Positions 6,574 through 14,981 of a stretch of 15,195 bases of DNA are shown here, in pieces (within the stretch, counting starts at the first letter, position 1; each line of letters opens with the position of its first letter). The DNA comes from JBAUHN01 sp049680295 (GTDB taxonomy: Bacteria; Pseudomonadota; Alphaproteobacteria; Rhodobacterales; Rhodobacteraceae). The position numbers and the translations under genes are program-made. Location of the stretch: the NCBI GenBank assembly GCA_049680295.1, contig JBAUHN010000308.1, positions 1 through 15,195 of the forward strand. The letters run 5' to 3'. The notes under the pieces are model-generated. The model did not search any database, was not told the origin of the DNA, and saw nothing but the letters and a program-made list of their open reading frames with translations.

Positions 6574-8188
6574 GCTTATTGGCTTTCTTATAAGCGAAAG
6601 TGGTCCGTAGAACCTTTTTGTCGAGCTTGCCAACCGAAGTCTTCGGCAGGCAGTCCACGAATTCAATTTGATCCGGAACCGCCCATTTCGACAAGGCGCC
6701 GCTTGTCACGGCATGCGCGAAGGTGGCGCGCAGCTTAGTTTCTATGGCTGCCGCATCGCCAACAGCGGCGATGACCAAAAGCGGGCGTTCCCCCCATTTC
6801 GGATCAGGTATGCCGATGGCTGCGACCTCTAGAATCCCGTCGACGTCACTGGCGAGGTTTTCCAGTTCCAGCGAAGAAACCCATTCGCCACCGGTTTTGA
6901 TGACATCTTTCAATCGATCAGTGATTCTGAGCGTGCCCATGTTATCGAACAGTCCAACATCCCCCGTATGCAGCCACCCTCCGTGCCAGAGCGCCTTCGT
7001 CCCGGCCTCGTTCTTCAGATAGGACTGTGTCAGCCAGGGAGCGCGCGCCACGATCTCGCCGGTCGATACCCCATCGCGCGGCACATCGTTCATCTCGGCA
7101 TCAACAACACGGATCTGGACCATCGGTGCAGGTTTACCGGTTGCAGTCCGCAGGCTTACGGGCGCATTGGGATCGCGGGTCCCCATCATATCAGCCACAG
7201 TCAGAAATGGGCAAGTTTCGGACATGCCGTATGCCGCATGAACGTCGATGCCCCGGTCAAGAGCCTGCTGCGCCAGCCCCGACGGCAGCGCAGAGCCGCC
7301 AATGATGACCTTCCAACGGCTTAAATCCGTCGTTGCGGCTTCCGGCGCGGTCAGAAGCATCGACAAGATTGTAGGCACACAATGCGAAAAGGTGACGTCG
7401 TGTTCCGAGATCAACCCAAGCAGCTTCGCCGGATCGTAGCGTCCCGGATAAACCTGTTTGAGCCCCATCAGCGTGGCGACATAAGGAATGCCCCATCCGT
7501 GAACATGAAAAAGCGGCGTGATGGGCATATAGACATCGCCCCGGTTCAAACCGCCACCGGGGATCGGCCCGAGCCCTGCCGCCACTGCCATTGTGTGCAA
7601 TACGAGCTGACGTTGCGAATAGCTGACCCCCTTGGGATCGCCCGTTGTGCCCGTCGTGTAGAACAGTGTGGCCCGGATGTTTTCGTCGTAATCCGGGAAA
7701 TCTGAGACAGGGCACGCTCCCGCCAACAAGGCCTCGTACTCGCCCTCCGATGGCAACGTAGCGGGAAACACGCCATCGTCGGTCAGGATGACGAGCCGCC
7801 ACGGCCGTTCAATGCGGGCCGCAATCTCCGATAGCATAGGAAGGAATTCAACATGACACAGAATGAGATCGTCTTCAGCATGGTTGATCGTAAAAAGTAT
7901 CTGTTCCGGCGATAGTCGGATATTCACGGTGTGCAGCGTGGCACCGATCATCGGCACAGCGAAGAAGCATTCCAGATAACGATTGCTGTCCCAGTCCAGC
8001 ACCGCAACTACGTTGCCTTCGCCCATGCCAAGGGCGCGAAGGGCCCCTGCAGCCCGCCCGACGCGGTCAACGAAGGTGCGATAGTCGTATCGCATAACGT
8101 CAGCATGGATGATCTCTTGGAGCGGTGCGTGGGAAAGCGGCGCTGTTAGAATCTGCTTGATGAGCAATGGATAGGCATAGGCGGTCAT
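6566..8188 (-). CDS. Fatty-acid/acyl-CoA ligase (AMP-forming, AlkK/FadD-like)
   Basis: 540 residues of the ANL superfamily, which activates a carboxylic acid to its CoA thioester through an acyl-adenylate. The P-loop YTTGTTGDPKG is at 177-187, FHVHGWGIPY at 227-236, YGMSET at 320-325, the GWLHTGD motif at 404-410, the hinge DRLKD at 424-428, and the C-terminal catalytic lysine K521 in KTSVGKLDKK. The overall pattern matches medium/long-chain ligases of the AlkK group. DmdB, the methylmercaptopropionate-CoA ligase, belongs to the same wider group, so an unusual short acid is possible. I chose ATG 8188 because AGGAG lies about 7 bases upstream; the frame is open to 8347 but crosses the promoter region. 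It is the first gene of the minus-strand block, divergent from the permease, and overlaps the thiolase by 8 bases. Confidence 0.92.
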   Translation of the reverse strand: MTAYAYPLLIKQILTAPLSHAPLQEIIHADVMRYDYRTFVDRVGRAAGALRALGMGEGNVVAVLDWDSNRYLECFFAVPMIGATLHTVNIRLSPEQILFTINHAEDDLILCHVEFLPMLSEIAARIERPWRLVILTDDGVFPATLPSEGEYEALLAGACPVSDFPDYDENIRATLFYTTGTTGDPKGVSYSQRQLVLHTMAVAAGLGPIPGGGLNRGDVYMPITPLFHVHGWGIPYVATLMGLKQVYPGRYDPAKLLGLISEHDVTFSHCVPTILSMLLTAPEAATTDLSRWKVIIGGSALPSGLAQQALDRGIDVHAAYGMSETCPFLTVADMMGTRDPNAPVSLRTATGKPAPMVQIRVVDAEMNDVPRDGVSTGEIVARAPWLTQSYLKNEAGTKALWHGGWLHTGDVGLFDNMGTLRITDRLKDVIKTGGEWVSSLELENLASDVDGILEVAAIGIPDPKWGERPLLVIAAVGDAAAIETKLRATFAHAVTSGALSKWAVPDQIEFVDCLPKTSVGKLDKKVLRTTFAYKKANKHG

Positions 8189-8379
8189 GGGTAACTCCTG
8201 TTGCCATACTTTGCAGCGCGCAGGGTAAAAACGACAAACAACAAAAACCAAGGCTTTGCCCGAACCCCACCCAATACATAGCATAGCCATAACCAAAACA
8301 ACCCCATTCTGTTTGTAATGGTTGTTTGTCGAAAACCGACCCAGCACTGAAACTGCTCTAAGCCGTGGGGGAGGATTTG
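8189..8379. promoter_or_regulatory. Divergent control region between ligase and permease operons
   Basis: A perfect 11-bp inverted repeat, CGACAAACAAC (8232-8242) and GTTGTTTGTCG (8321-8331), has one arm facing each operon. The arms lie 43 bases from the ligase start and 48 bases from the permease start. A second 8-bp pair, AAACAACC (8296-8303) and GGTTGTTT (8320-8327), overlaps the right arm. GCCATAACC at 8286-8294 repeats a word found upstream of the binding-protein gene. This symmetry suggests one regulator driving both directions. Core promoter boxes are not clear enough to mark. Confidence 0.6.
8367..8374 (+). promoter_or_regulatory. Ribosome binding site that fixes the GTG start of permease 1
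   Basis: GGGGGAGG lies five bases before the GTG at 8380. An earlier in-frame GTG at 8365 overlaps this site and has no ribosome binding site of its own, so 8380 is the likelier start. Confidence 0.7.
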
Positions 8380-9327
8380 GTGCTTAGAATAATTTCGACA
8401 CGTCTTGCGCAGGGCTTGCTGACCCTGCTGCTGGCATCCATCATTATATTTGCTGCCACTGAAATACTCCCCGGTGACGTCGCAGAAGCCATTTTGGGAC
8501 AAAGCCGCACCGAAGAGGCCCTAGCCGCGCTGCGCGAAGAAATGGGCCTGAACCGCCCTGCAATCGTGCGCTATTTCGACTGGCTTGGCGGGATGGTCCA
8601 GGGCGACCTGGGAACATCGCTCGCTACCAAGCGCCCTGTGGCCGATATGATAGAAAGCCGTATGTGGAACACCCTTAGGCTTGCTTTGCTGGCGGCAGCA
8701 ATTTCTGTGCCTCTGTCGGTAGCTTTGGGGCTATGGTCCGCAATGCGGGCTGGCGGAAGAGTGGACAAAACACTGGCCATGACGACGCTGGCACTGATCG
8801 CGGTGCCTGAGTTCTTCATCGGCCTTATCCTGATGAAGGTCTTTGCCGTCGAACTGCGGTGGTTTTCGGCAACGGCGAACACGCGACCCTACTTTGATTT
8901 CTCGGAGAATTTCCGCGCATTGGCGCTCCCTGTTGCCACACTCAGCTTCGCAGTGCTCGCGCATATGATGCGGATGACCCGGTCATCAGTGATCAATATC
9001 TTCACATCCCCATACATGGAAATGGCGGCGCTCAAGGGTTTGCCAAAACGACGACTGGTTGTTCACCATGCCCTACCCAACGCTCTTTCGCCGATCCTGA
9101 CGGTTATAGCGCTCAACCTAAGCTACATGGTGTCGGGCGTCATCATCGTTGAAACCATATTCGGCGTTCCAGGGTTAACCCGCCTTCTGGTCGATGGCGT
9201 AACGCTGCGTGATATTCCACTCATCCAGGCATGCGCCATGATATTTGGTGCGGTCTACATCCTGCTCAATTTACTGGCGGACATTCTGTCGATCATGGCC
9301 AATCCACGTCTGAGGTATCCGAAATGA
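8380..9327 (+). CDS. ABC transporter permease, DppB/OppB type
   Basis: A 315-residue inner-membrane permease of the BPD_transp_1 family. It has an N-terminal membrane helix (RLAQGLLTLLLASIIIF), a periplasmic segment with the ILPGDVAE and LGLNRP-like text of DppB proteins, then about five more hydrophobic segments. The ATPase-contact loop is YMEMAALKGLPKRRLVVHHALPNA. The C-terminus VETIFGVPGLTRLLVDGV...RDIPLIQA is the classic DppB ending. GTG is the chosen start, supported by the strong ribosome binding site. Its stop overlaps the next permease start as ATGA (9324-9327). It should pair with that permease, the fused ATPase and the binding protein encoded divergently at 3183. Confidence 0.93.
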   Translation: MLRIISTRLAQGLLTLLLASIIIFAATEILPGDVAEAILGQSRTEEALAALREEMGLNRPAIVRYFDWLGGMVQGDLGTSLATKRPVADMIESRMWNTLRLALLAAAISVPLSVALGLWSAMRAGGRVDKTLAMTTLALIAVPEFFIGLILMKVFAVELRWFSATANTRPYFDFSENFRALALPVATLSFAVLAHMMRMTRSSVINIFTSPYMEMAALKGLPKRRLVVHHALPNALSPILTVIALNLSYMVSGVIIVETIFGVPGLTRLLVDGVTLRDIPLIQACAMIFGAVYILLNLLADILSIMANPRLRYPK

Positions 9328-10199
9328 GCGAAACTTCCGACACCGTGGTGCCACGTGCGTCTGTATTTGCCGGACTGCGCCTGACTTGGACCGCTATGAT
9401 AGCTGGTTCGATCCTGTTGTTCTGGCTGGTTCTTGCATTGTTCGGCCCTTGGATCGCACCGCATGGCGAAGCCGAAATCATCTCGGGACAGACATTTGCC
9501 CCACTTGGCGAAGGAGGCCTTCTGGGGACAGACAAGCTCGGGCGAGATGTACTTTCACGCCTGATCTACGGTGTCCGCACAACGTTGTTACTGGCGCTGG
9601 TGACCACCGTGGTTTCCTTTGCGTTTGGGGTCACGCTTGGCTTTGCCGCCGCAATCCTTAAGGGCTGGTTCGACATCGTTGTCAGCCGCATTGTCGAAGC
9701 GTTCATGGCCTTCCCGTCGACCCTTCTGGCACTCGTAATCATCGGCGCGTTCGGCACATCGATCACGGTGCTCGTGCTGACGGTTGGGCTGGTCTTGTCC
9801 ACCAGCGTGTTCCGGGTGTCGCGCGCGCTTGGATATGACATTGGCGTCATGGATTTCGTCGAAGCGGCCCGCGCGCGTGGTGAAGGGACCTGGTGGATCT
9901 TGACCCGCGAAATCCTGCCAAACTGCATGGCACCCCTTATTGCGGAGTTTGGTTTGCGTTTCACATTCTCGATCCTGTTTCTGTCCGGCCTGTCTTTCCT
10001 CGGCCTCGGCGTTCAGGAACCCGCTGCGGATTGGGGCTTGATGGTTCAGGAAAACGTTGGCGGGTTGTTCCTAGGGTCATCGGCCGCCTTGATCCCAGCC
10101 GCCTGCATTGCGTCATTGACCGTCAGCATGAATCTGCTTGTGGACTGGTTCCAGCAACGTCAGCAGGGCGAAACCGTTCTGGAGAAGATAGACCAATGA
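9324..10199 (+). CDS. ABC transporter permease, DppC/OppC type
   Basis: 291 residues with the DppC layout: a cytoplasmic N-terminus, a first membrane helix around residues 24-42, the GTDKLGRDVLSRLIYG motif, several membrane helices, and the ATPase-contact loop DFVEAARARGEGTWWILTREILPN. The C-terminal GLSFLGLGVQEPAADWG is diagnostic of this permease class. The start ATG overlaps the upstream stop by 4 bases, and its own stop overlaps the ATPase start by 4 bases (10196-10199), so all three transporter proteins are translationally coupled. The frame is open further upstream to 9231, but that would lie within the first permease. Confidence 0.93.
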   Translation: MSETSDTVVPRASVFAGLRLTWTAMIAGSILLFWLVLALFGPWIAPHGEAEIISGQTFAPLGEGGLLGTDKLGRDVLSRLIYGVRTTLLLALVTTVVSFAFGVTLGFAAAILKGWFDIVVSRIVEAFMAFPSTLLALVIIGAFGTSITVLVLTVGLVLSTSVFRVSRALGYDIGVMDFVEAARARGEGTWWILTREILPNCMAPLIAEFGLRFTFSILFLSGLSFLGLGVQEPAADWGLMVQENVGGLFLGSSAALIPAACIASLTVSMNLLVDWFQQRQQGETVLEKIDQ

Positions 10200-11983
10200 A
10201 CGACATCATAACTATCAAAAATCTCAGGATCGAAGGCCGCCCTCCCGGGGGAGCGTATGTTTCCATAGTCAAGGACGTGTCCCTGAACGTTCGCAAAGGT
10301 GAGGTCTTGGCATTGATCGGCGAGAGCGGATCGGGGAAGTCCACCATCTCGCTTGCCGCGATGGGTTTTGCTCGACCCGGCTGCCGCATCGCCGGCGGCG
10401 AGGTTTGGCTGAACGGGCGCAATATAATGGCGTTGTCGCCCCGTGAACGCCACGCCTTGCGCGGCGACGAAGTTTCTTATGTTGCGCAATCCGCTGCTGC
10501 CAGCTTCAACCCTGCGCTGCGCATCGGCAAACAGGTGATCGAAGCACCGCTGTGGCATGGGGTCGGTGATGCAGCCGCGCTAACTGCGACCACAGTGGAA
10601 CTTTATCGAAAGCTGGACCTGCCAAATCCCGAAACGGTAGGACAGAAGTTTCCACATCAGGTGTCAGGCGGCCAATTGCAACGCTTAATGGCAGCAATGG
10701 CCATGTCTTGCGGCCCTGATCTTCTGATCCTCGACGAACCTACTACGGCCTTGGACGTGACTACCCAGATCGAAGTGCTCAAGGCTTTCAAGGATATTAT
10801 CCGCGATCAAGGCACCGCCGCGATATATGTCACTCATGATCTCGCCGTGGTGGCGCAGGTGGCGGATCGCATCCTCGTTCTGAAGAATGGCGAGATGGTC
10901 GAGGAAGGACCAACAGATCAGATACTTCACAATCCGCAACATGAGTATACACGTACGCTGATGGCGGCGGTCCGTCCCGCGCCACACCTTGTTGATCATG
11001 TAGACGCATCCGCCGCACAGGCGCCGGTAGTATCCGTCCGGAACGTGACGGCGGGCTACGGTACCCTGACGATCCTTTCCGATGTGTCGGTAGATGTGCC
11101 TGCCGCCTCGGTAGTTGGCGTGATTGGCGAAAGCGGTTGTGGCAAGAGCACCCTCGCCCGAGTCGTCGCGGGTCTGACCCCCTTGCGCACGGGGGAAATC
11201 ATGCTCGACGGCCAAGTAGCAGCCCCAAACCTCAATGATAGGCCACGCGCCGCGCTCAAGGATTGCCAGATCGTATTTCAGATGGCCGATACGGCCCTTA
11301 ACCCCCGTCAGAGGATCAGTGATATTCTGGGCCGGCCGCTGGAGTTCTATCAGGGCTTGAAGGGTAGCGCGCGCGCGGATCGGATCGGAGATCTGCTGGA
11401 GTTGGTCGACCTGCCGCGCAATTTCGCCTCGCGTTATCCAGGCGAGCTATCCGGAGGCCAAAAACAGCGCATCAACCTTGCCCGTGCGCTTGCTGCAGAC
11501 CCCAAGGTAATCCTCTGCGACGAAGTAACCTCGGCGCTCGACACCGTCGTCGCTGCCGGCGTGATAGAGCTTCTGAAATCACTCAAGGACAAGCTGGGCG
11601 TTGCCTACATGTTCATAAGTCACGATCTGTCCACCGTGGCCTCCTTTGCAGATGAGGTTGTAGTCCTGTATGCTGGACGCGTGGTCGAGCAAGGCCCGTC
11701 TAGGGCCGTCTTCAGCCCGCCGTTTCACCCCTATACGAAACTTTTGTTTTCGTCTGTGCCGGAAATGCGGCAGGGCTGGCTTGAGGGAGTGGCGGATACC
11801 CGGGAGGCCAAAGCTGCCAGCACTGGAAGCGTTGTGATCGGGGCAAAAGGATGCCCCTTTTCAAACCGATGTGCGCTTGCAATCTCGGGGACCTGCGAAA
11901 CGACGGCTCCCCCAATTCGCGAACTGCCCGGCGAGTTGCAAATCGCCTGTCACCTTCCGGTCGAGCAGCTACCCCTGACCTGA
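10196..11983 (+). CDS. Dipeptide/oligopeptide-type ABC transporter ATPase, two-domain fusion (DppD-DppF)
   Basis: 595 residues with two complete ATPase domains in one chain. Domain 1: Walker A GESGSGKS (42-49), signature VSGGQ (156-160), Walker B LLILDE (176-181), H-loop histidine near 214. Domain 2: Walker A GESGCGKS (311-318), signature LSGGQ (418-422), Walker B VILCDE (438-443), H-loop H476. The first signature has V in place of L, and the second Walker B has C before the DE. All key catalytic positions are present in both domains. The C-terminus has four cysteines (C553, C559, C567, C585) in the GCPF..RC......C pattern of the oligopeptide ATPase C-terminal domain. It powers the importer formed with the two permeases. 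Many relatives encode DppD and DppF separately, but fused forms are common in alphaproteobacteria. The gene ends 2 bases from the convergent esterase gene. Confidence 0.95.
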   Translation: MNDIITIKNLRIEGRPPGGAYVSIVKDVSLNVRKGEVLALIGESGSGKSTISLAAMGFARPGCRIAGGEVWLNGRNIMALSPRERHALRGDEVSYVAQSAAASFNPALRIGKQVIEAPLWHGVGDAAALTATTVELYRKLDLPNPETVGQKFPHQVSGGQLQRLMAAMAMSCGPDLLILDEPTTALDVTTQIEVLKAFKDIIRDQGTAAIYVTHDLAVVAQVADRILVLKNGEMVEEGPTDQILHNPQHEYTRTLMAAVRPAPHLVDHVDASAAQAPVVSVRNVTAGYGTLTILSDVSVDVPAASVVGVIGESGCGKSTLARVVAGLTPLRTGEIMLDGQVAAPNLNDRPRAALKDCQIVFQMADTALNPRQRISDILGRPLEFYQGLKGSARADRIGDLLELVDLPRNFASRYPGELSGGQKQRINLARALAADPKVILCDEVTSALDTVVAAGVIELLKSLKDKLGVAYMFISHDLSTVASFADEVVVLYAGRVVEQGPSRAVFSPPFHPYTKLLFSSVPEMRQGWLEGVADTREAKAASTGSVVIGAKGCPFSNRCALAISGTCETTAPPIRELPGELQIACHLPVEQLPLT

Positions 11984-11985
11984 AG

Positions 11986-13179
11986 TCAGAGGTCGCCTAC
12001 CAGCGCCGCATAGCTGAGCACCCGCAGCTGGCGGCGAAGGGTATAGGCACTGGACGGGACCAATTGGGTCATCAGGATCACGGTCATTTCTTCGCCCGGA
12101 TCGACCCAGAAGGCGGTCGACGCCATGCCGCCCCAAGCGAATTCACCAGGGCTGCCGACGATCTTGGCCCGCGCAGGATCCAGCATGACCGACACACCAA
12201 GACCAAAGCCGATCCCTTCAAAAGTAGTTTCGCTGAAATGCGACTGACCTCGACTGGCCAAATCGCTCCCCATGTGGTTGGAAACCATCAAATCAAACGT
12301 CTTTCGCCCCAAGAGATATCCACCCTCAAAGGCTCCTCGCTGCAAAAGCATCGTCGCGAACTGCTGGTAGTCCACCATGGTCGAAACAAGCCCGCCGCCA
12401 CCACTTTCCAGCGTTACTGGCGCGATGCAGCTGTCCTGAATGGCCGACCGCACAAAGCCCGTGGGCGTGCAATCATAGAGCGTGGCCAGCCGCCCTGCTT
12501 TGCCCTCGGGAACGGCAAAACCAGTGTCGACCATGCCCAGTGGCGCGAAGACGTGCTCTTGTAAGAAATCGCCCAAGGACCGGCCTGAAACCACCTCGAT
12601 CAACCGTCCCAATACATCTGTCGATAGCCCGTAGAACCAACGGCTTCCTGGCTGAAAGGCCAAAGGAAATCTAGCGAGGCCATCGACAGCGTCGGCAATG
12701 GTAGCGTAGCACCTGTTCAAGTCGAGGCCGGATGAAGAAAGTGCGCGTTCCAGTTCGTTGCCATCGGGATCACCATAGACGATCCCCGCTTGATGGGTCA
12801 GAAGATCATGGATCGTGATCGCCCGATGCGTTGGCTCAGTCGCGCTCAGCGGGTGGCCTACGCCCTTCCAGACGGTGGCTTTGGCAAACTCCGGAAGAAA
12901 ATCGGCCAGAGGTTGATCCAACTGAAACGCACCTTCTTCATAGAGCATCAAGGCGGCAAGGGATGTCACTGGCTTGGTCATGGAATAGATGCGCCAAATC
13001 GTGTCCGGCGTTACCGGTATCCGTGTCTCTGCATCCCTGTAGCCAACCTGCTCGGAGAAAGCAATTTCACCACGGCGCAATATCTGCACTGACAACCCAG
13101 CCAACCGGCCCTCGCTGACATGTTGATCCATCCACCCCTTGATTTGAGCCAGCCTGGCCGGATCAAATCCACTGTTCAT
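11986..13179 (-). CDS. Serine hydrolase, beta-lactamase fold (family VIII esterase-like)
   Basis: About 397 residues with no signal peptide, so probably cytoplasmic. The active-site pattern S66-M-T-K69 (in IYSMTKPV), Y183 (FYGLS) and W349-G-G351 (FAWGGM) matches family VIII carboxylesterases such as EstB in both order and spacing, rather than true class C beta-lactamases, which have KTG at the third site. It likely hydrolyses an ester, amide or lactone; the substrate is unknown. The start is uncertain. ATG 13179 fits the family N-terminus but has a weak ribosome binding site. A TTG at 13236 has AGAGG just upstream and would add 19 residues. It is divergent from the LysR gene and tail-to-tail with the ATPase, so it is transcribed alone. 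A role in releasing the acid used by the ligase is possible but inferred. Confidence 0.88.
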   Translation of the reverse strand: MNSGFDPARLAQIKGWMDQHVSEGRLAGLSVQILRRGEIAFSEQVGYRDAETRIPVTPDTIWRIYSMTKPVTSLAALMLYEEGAFQLDQPLADFLPEFAKATVWKGVGHPLSATEPTHRAITIHDLLTHQAGIVYGDPDGNELERALSSSGLDLNRCYATIADAVDGLARFPLAFQPGSRWFYGLSTDVLGRLIEVVSGRSLGDFLQEHVFAPLGMVDTGFAVPEGKAGRLATLYDCTPTGFVRSAIQDSCIAPVTLESGGGGLVSTMVDYQQFATMLLQRGAFEGGYLLGRKTFDLMVSNHMGSDLASRGQSHFSETTFEGIGFGLGVSVMLDPARAKIVGSPGEFAWGGMASTAFWVDPGEEMTVILMTQLVPSSAYTLRRQLRVLSYAALVGDL

Positions 13180-13284
13180 GTCGCTTTGCAAACTTTGTTC
13201 TCCAGTCCCTGTTCGCCATATTTTGCAAGATTTCAATCACCTCTTTCAAGCAACGAATAATCTACCTATAACTGAACGAAAATT
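13180..13284. promoter_or_regulatory. Divergent intergenic region between esterase and LysR regulator
   Basis: A 105-base AT-rich gap between divergent starts, the usual place for LysR autoregulation. The stretch around 13268-13286 has ATAA and TTAT arms, but the match is weak. The GTTGTTTGT and GGTTATGGC words found in the other control regions are absent. I see no clear core promoter. Confidence 0.3.
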
Positions 13285-14229
13285 ATGCATGAGTTTGCCA
13301 TGATGATCCGAAGACTCCCACATTTAACTTGGCTGCGCGCCTTCGAGGCCTCAGCGCGCCACCTCAGTTTCACCAATGCGGCTCAAGAACTGAACCTGAC
13401 GCAGGCTGCTATTAGCAAACAGGTCAAGTTACTGGAACACTACCTGCGCGAGCCCCTGTTCGAACGCAAACCGCGCAGCCTAGTCCTGACCAAGGTCGGT
13501 GCAGCCTATTTACCAAAAGTGCGTGACGGATTTGATCGCCTTGCAGCAGGCACTGAGGAAGTGTTCGGACTTCGCAGGTCCGAAGTGTTAACAGTGCGTG
13601 CGCCGGTTGGGTATTCCGTCAACTGGATCGCACCGCGGCTTCAGGGCTTCTTTGACGCTTATCCCGATACGCCCGTGCGTCTTGTGTCCAGCGTTTGGGG
13701 TGAACAATTCGACAACGAGCGATTTGATCTGGATATTCAATATGGGTCGGGCAAGTGGCCTGGGTTCAAGACAGATCGACTGACTTGGGAAGTGATTACG
13801 CCGGTTTGCGCCCCGTCACTTCTGGATGGTGCCAACGCCATAGAATCCCCTTCTGATCTCGCGCGCCACCGACTGCTGCACGTTTTGGGTTACGAAGAAG
13901 GATGGGCAGACTGGCTGCACCACGCCGGGGCAAGCGGTGTCAATTCCGGGCAGGGGCTGCAATTTGACACCTCGCTTCTCGCCTTTGAGTTCGCAGCACG
14001 AGGCGGTGGCATCGCGCTTGCGCGATCCTCGATGCTTGGCCCTGAAATAGAGCGTGGACGTCTGGTCTGCCCTTTTGACTTGCGGGTACCACTTTCTGAA
14101 GCTTTCTACCTTATCACGCCGGAGGCGGGCCAAGACCACCCTGACGCAGGCAAGTTCCGCGATTGGCTGATAGAGGCAGCGCAGAATGATCCCGAAAACC
14201 AAAAGAACCAGGACGTTCAGCGCGCTTGA
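13285..14229 (+). CDS. LysR-family transcriptional regulator (GcvA-like)
   Basis: 314 residues. The N-terminal winged helix-turn-helix reads LPHLTWLRAFEASARHLSFT, then NAAQELNLTQAAISKQVKLLE, then LFERKPRSLVLTKVG, all typical of the GcvA branch. A co-inducer-binding domain follows from about residue 95 (LTVRAPVGYSVNWIAPRLQGF), with FDLDIQYGSGKWPG and GGGIALARSSM as family landmarks. It is the only regulator in the window, so control of the flanking operons and of the esterase is likely by position. The start could instead be ATG 13300 or 13303, which begins MIRRLPHLTWLRAF as most relatives do; none has a strong ribosome binding site. The last 13 bases overlap the convergent SDR gene. Confidence 0.92.
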   Translation: MHEFAMMIRRLPHLTWLRAFEASARHLSFTNAAQELNLTQAAISKQVKLLEHYLREPLFERKPRSLVLTKVGAAYLPKVRDGFDRLAAGTEEVFGLRRSEVLTVRAPVGYSVNWIAPRLQGFFDAYPDTPVRLVSSVWGEQFDNERFDLDIQYGSGKWPGFKTDRLTWEVITPVCAPSLLDGANAIESPSDLARHRLLHVLGYEEGWADWLHHAGASGVNSGQGLQFDTSLLAFEFAARGGGIALARSSMLGPEIERGRLVCPFDLRVPLSEAFYLITPEAGQDHPDAGKFRDWLIEAAQNDPENQKNQDVQRA

Positions 14230-14981
14230 AGGCGCACGCCCGCGTCAAGGCGGATGATCTCGCCATTCAGCATCGGATTGCGGATAATATCCACGGCAAG
14301 CCTTCCGAATTCAGCAGGTTCGCCAAAGCGGTTGGGAAACATGCGTCCATCGAGCATTGCGTCGATAACCTCTTGCGGGATGTGTTCAGCGATTGGCGTG
14401 CGGAAAAGCCCTGGCGCAATCGTCATCACCCGCACACCTCGAGGCATGAATTCGCGCGCGGCCTGCAAGGTCAGGCTGGCAATCGCGCCTTTCGACGCGA
14501 CATAGGCTCCCTGCCCGATTTGCCCTTCAAAAGCTGTAATCGAGGCCGTGTTAATAATAATCCCGCGCTCCCCATCTTCGTTCAGAGGGTTCAGCTCCAT
14601 CATTCGAGCGGCAGATTTCGTCATTACGCTGACCGTGCCTAAGAGATTCACGTTTATGACCTCGGCGAAGGCCTCCATGTCCACGGGACCATCTCGCCCG
14701 ACAAGGCGCATGCCACCGGGAATGCCCGCGCAATTCATATTGATCCGGACAAGCCCGTTGGTTGCCTCTGCTGCATCAAGTGCTCGGACAACCGCAACGC
14801 TGTCAGTCACGTCACAACCGATTCCGATACATCCAATGGCCTCGGCTGCCTTTGCTACTCGCTCCTCGTCGCGGTCGATCAATGCGACTTTGGCGCCAGC
14901 ATCACGCAGAGCATGGGCCGCAGCTAGACCCAAGCCCGACGCGGCGCCTGTCACAATTGCCGAAAGGCCGTCAATTTTCAT
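14217..14981 (-). CDS. Short-chain dehydrogenase, 3-hydroxyacyl-CoA dehydrogenase type II (HSD10)-like
   Basis: 254 residues of the classical SDR family. The nucleotide-binding motif TGAASGLG is at 11-18, D36 at the end of strand 2 indicates NAD preference, NCAG is at 83-86, and the catalytic residues are S147, Y160 and K164 (YVASK). The text INTASITAFEGQIGQGAY and VRVMTIAPGLFRTPI is characteristic of HSD10-type enzymes, which oxidise 3-hydroxyacyl-CoA, including 2-methyl-branched ones, to 3-oxoacyl-CoA. That would feed the thiolase at 5389. I chose ATG 14981; a TTG at 14987 has GGAG four bases upstream and would add two residues. The 87 bases upstream (14982-15068) are all that separates the gene from the right IS end, so its native promoter may be shortened. 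It overlaps the LysR gene tail-to-tail by 13 bases. Confidence 0.92.
   Translation of the reverse strand: MKIDGLSAIVTGAASGLGLAAAHALRDAGAKVALIDRDEERVAKAAEAIGCIGIGCDVTDSVAVVRALDAAEATNGLVRINMNCAGIPGGMRLVGRDGPVDMEAFAEVINVNLLGTVSVMTKSAARMMELNPLNEDGERGIIINTASITAFEGQIGQGAYVASKGAIASLTLQAAREFMPRGVRVMTIAPGLFRTPIAEHIPQEVIDAMLDGRMFPNRFGEPAEFGRLAVDIIRNPMLNGEIIRLDAGVRLQAR

Noticed and set aside
8185..8502. Minus-strand 105-codon open frame across the divergent control region
   Set aside because: It overlaps the permease start and the promoter region, and its translation has no recognisable features.
11970..11995. Small hairpin between the convergent ATPase and esterase stop codons as a bidirectional terminator
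   Set aside because: The stem is only about 5 bp and has no T run on either strand.
13268..13286. LysR T-N11-A box before the regulator gene
   Set aside because: Only four-base arms in AT-rich DNA; too weak to mark as a site.
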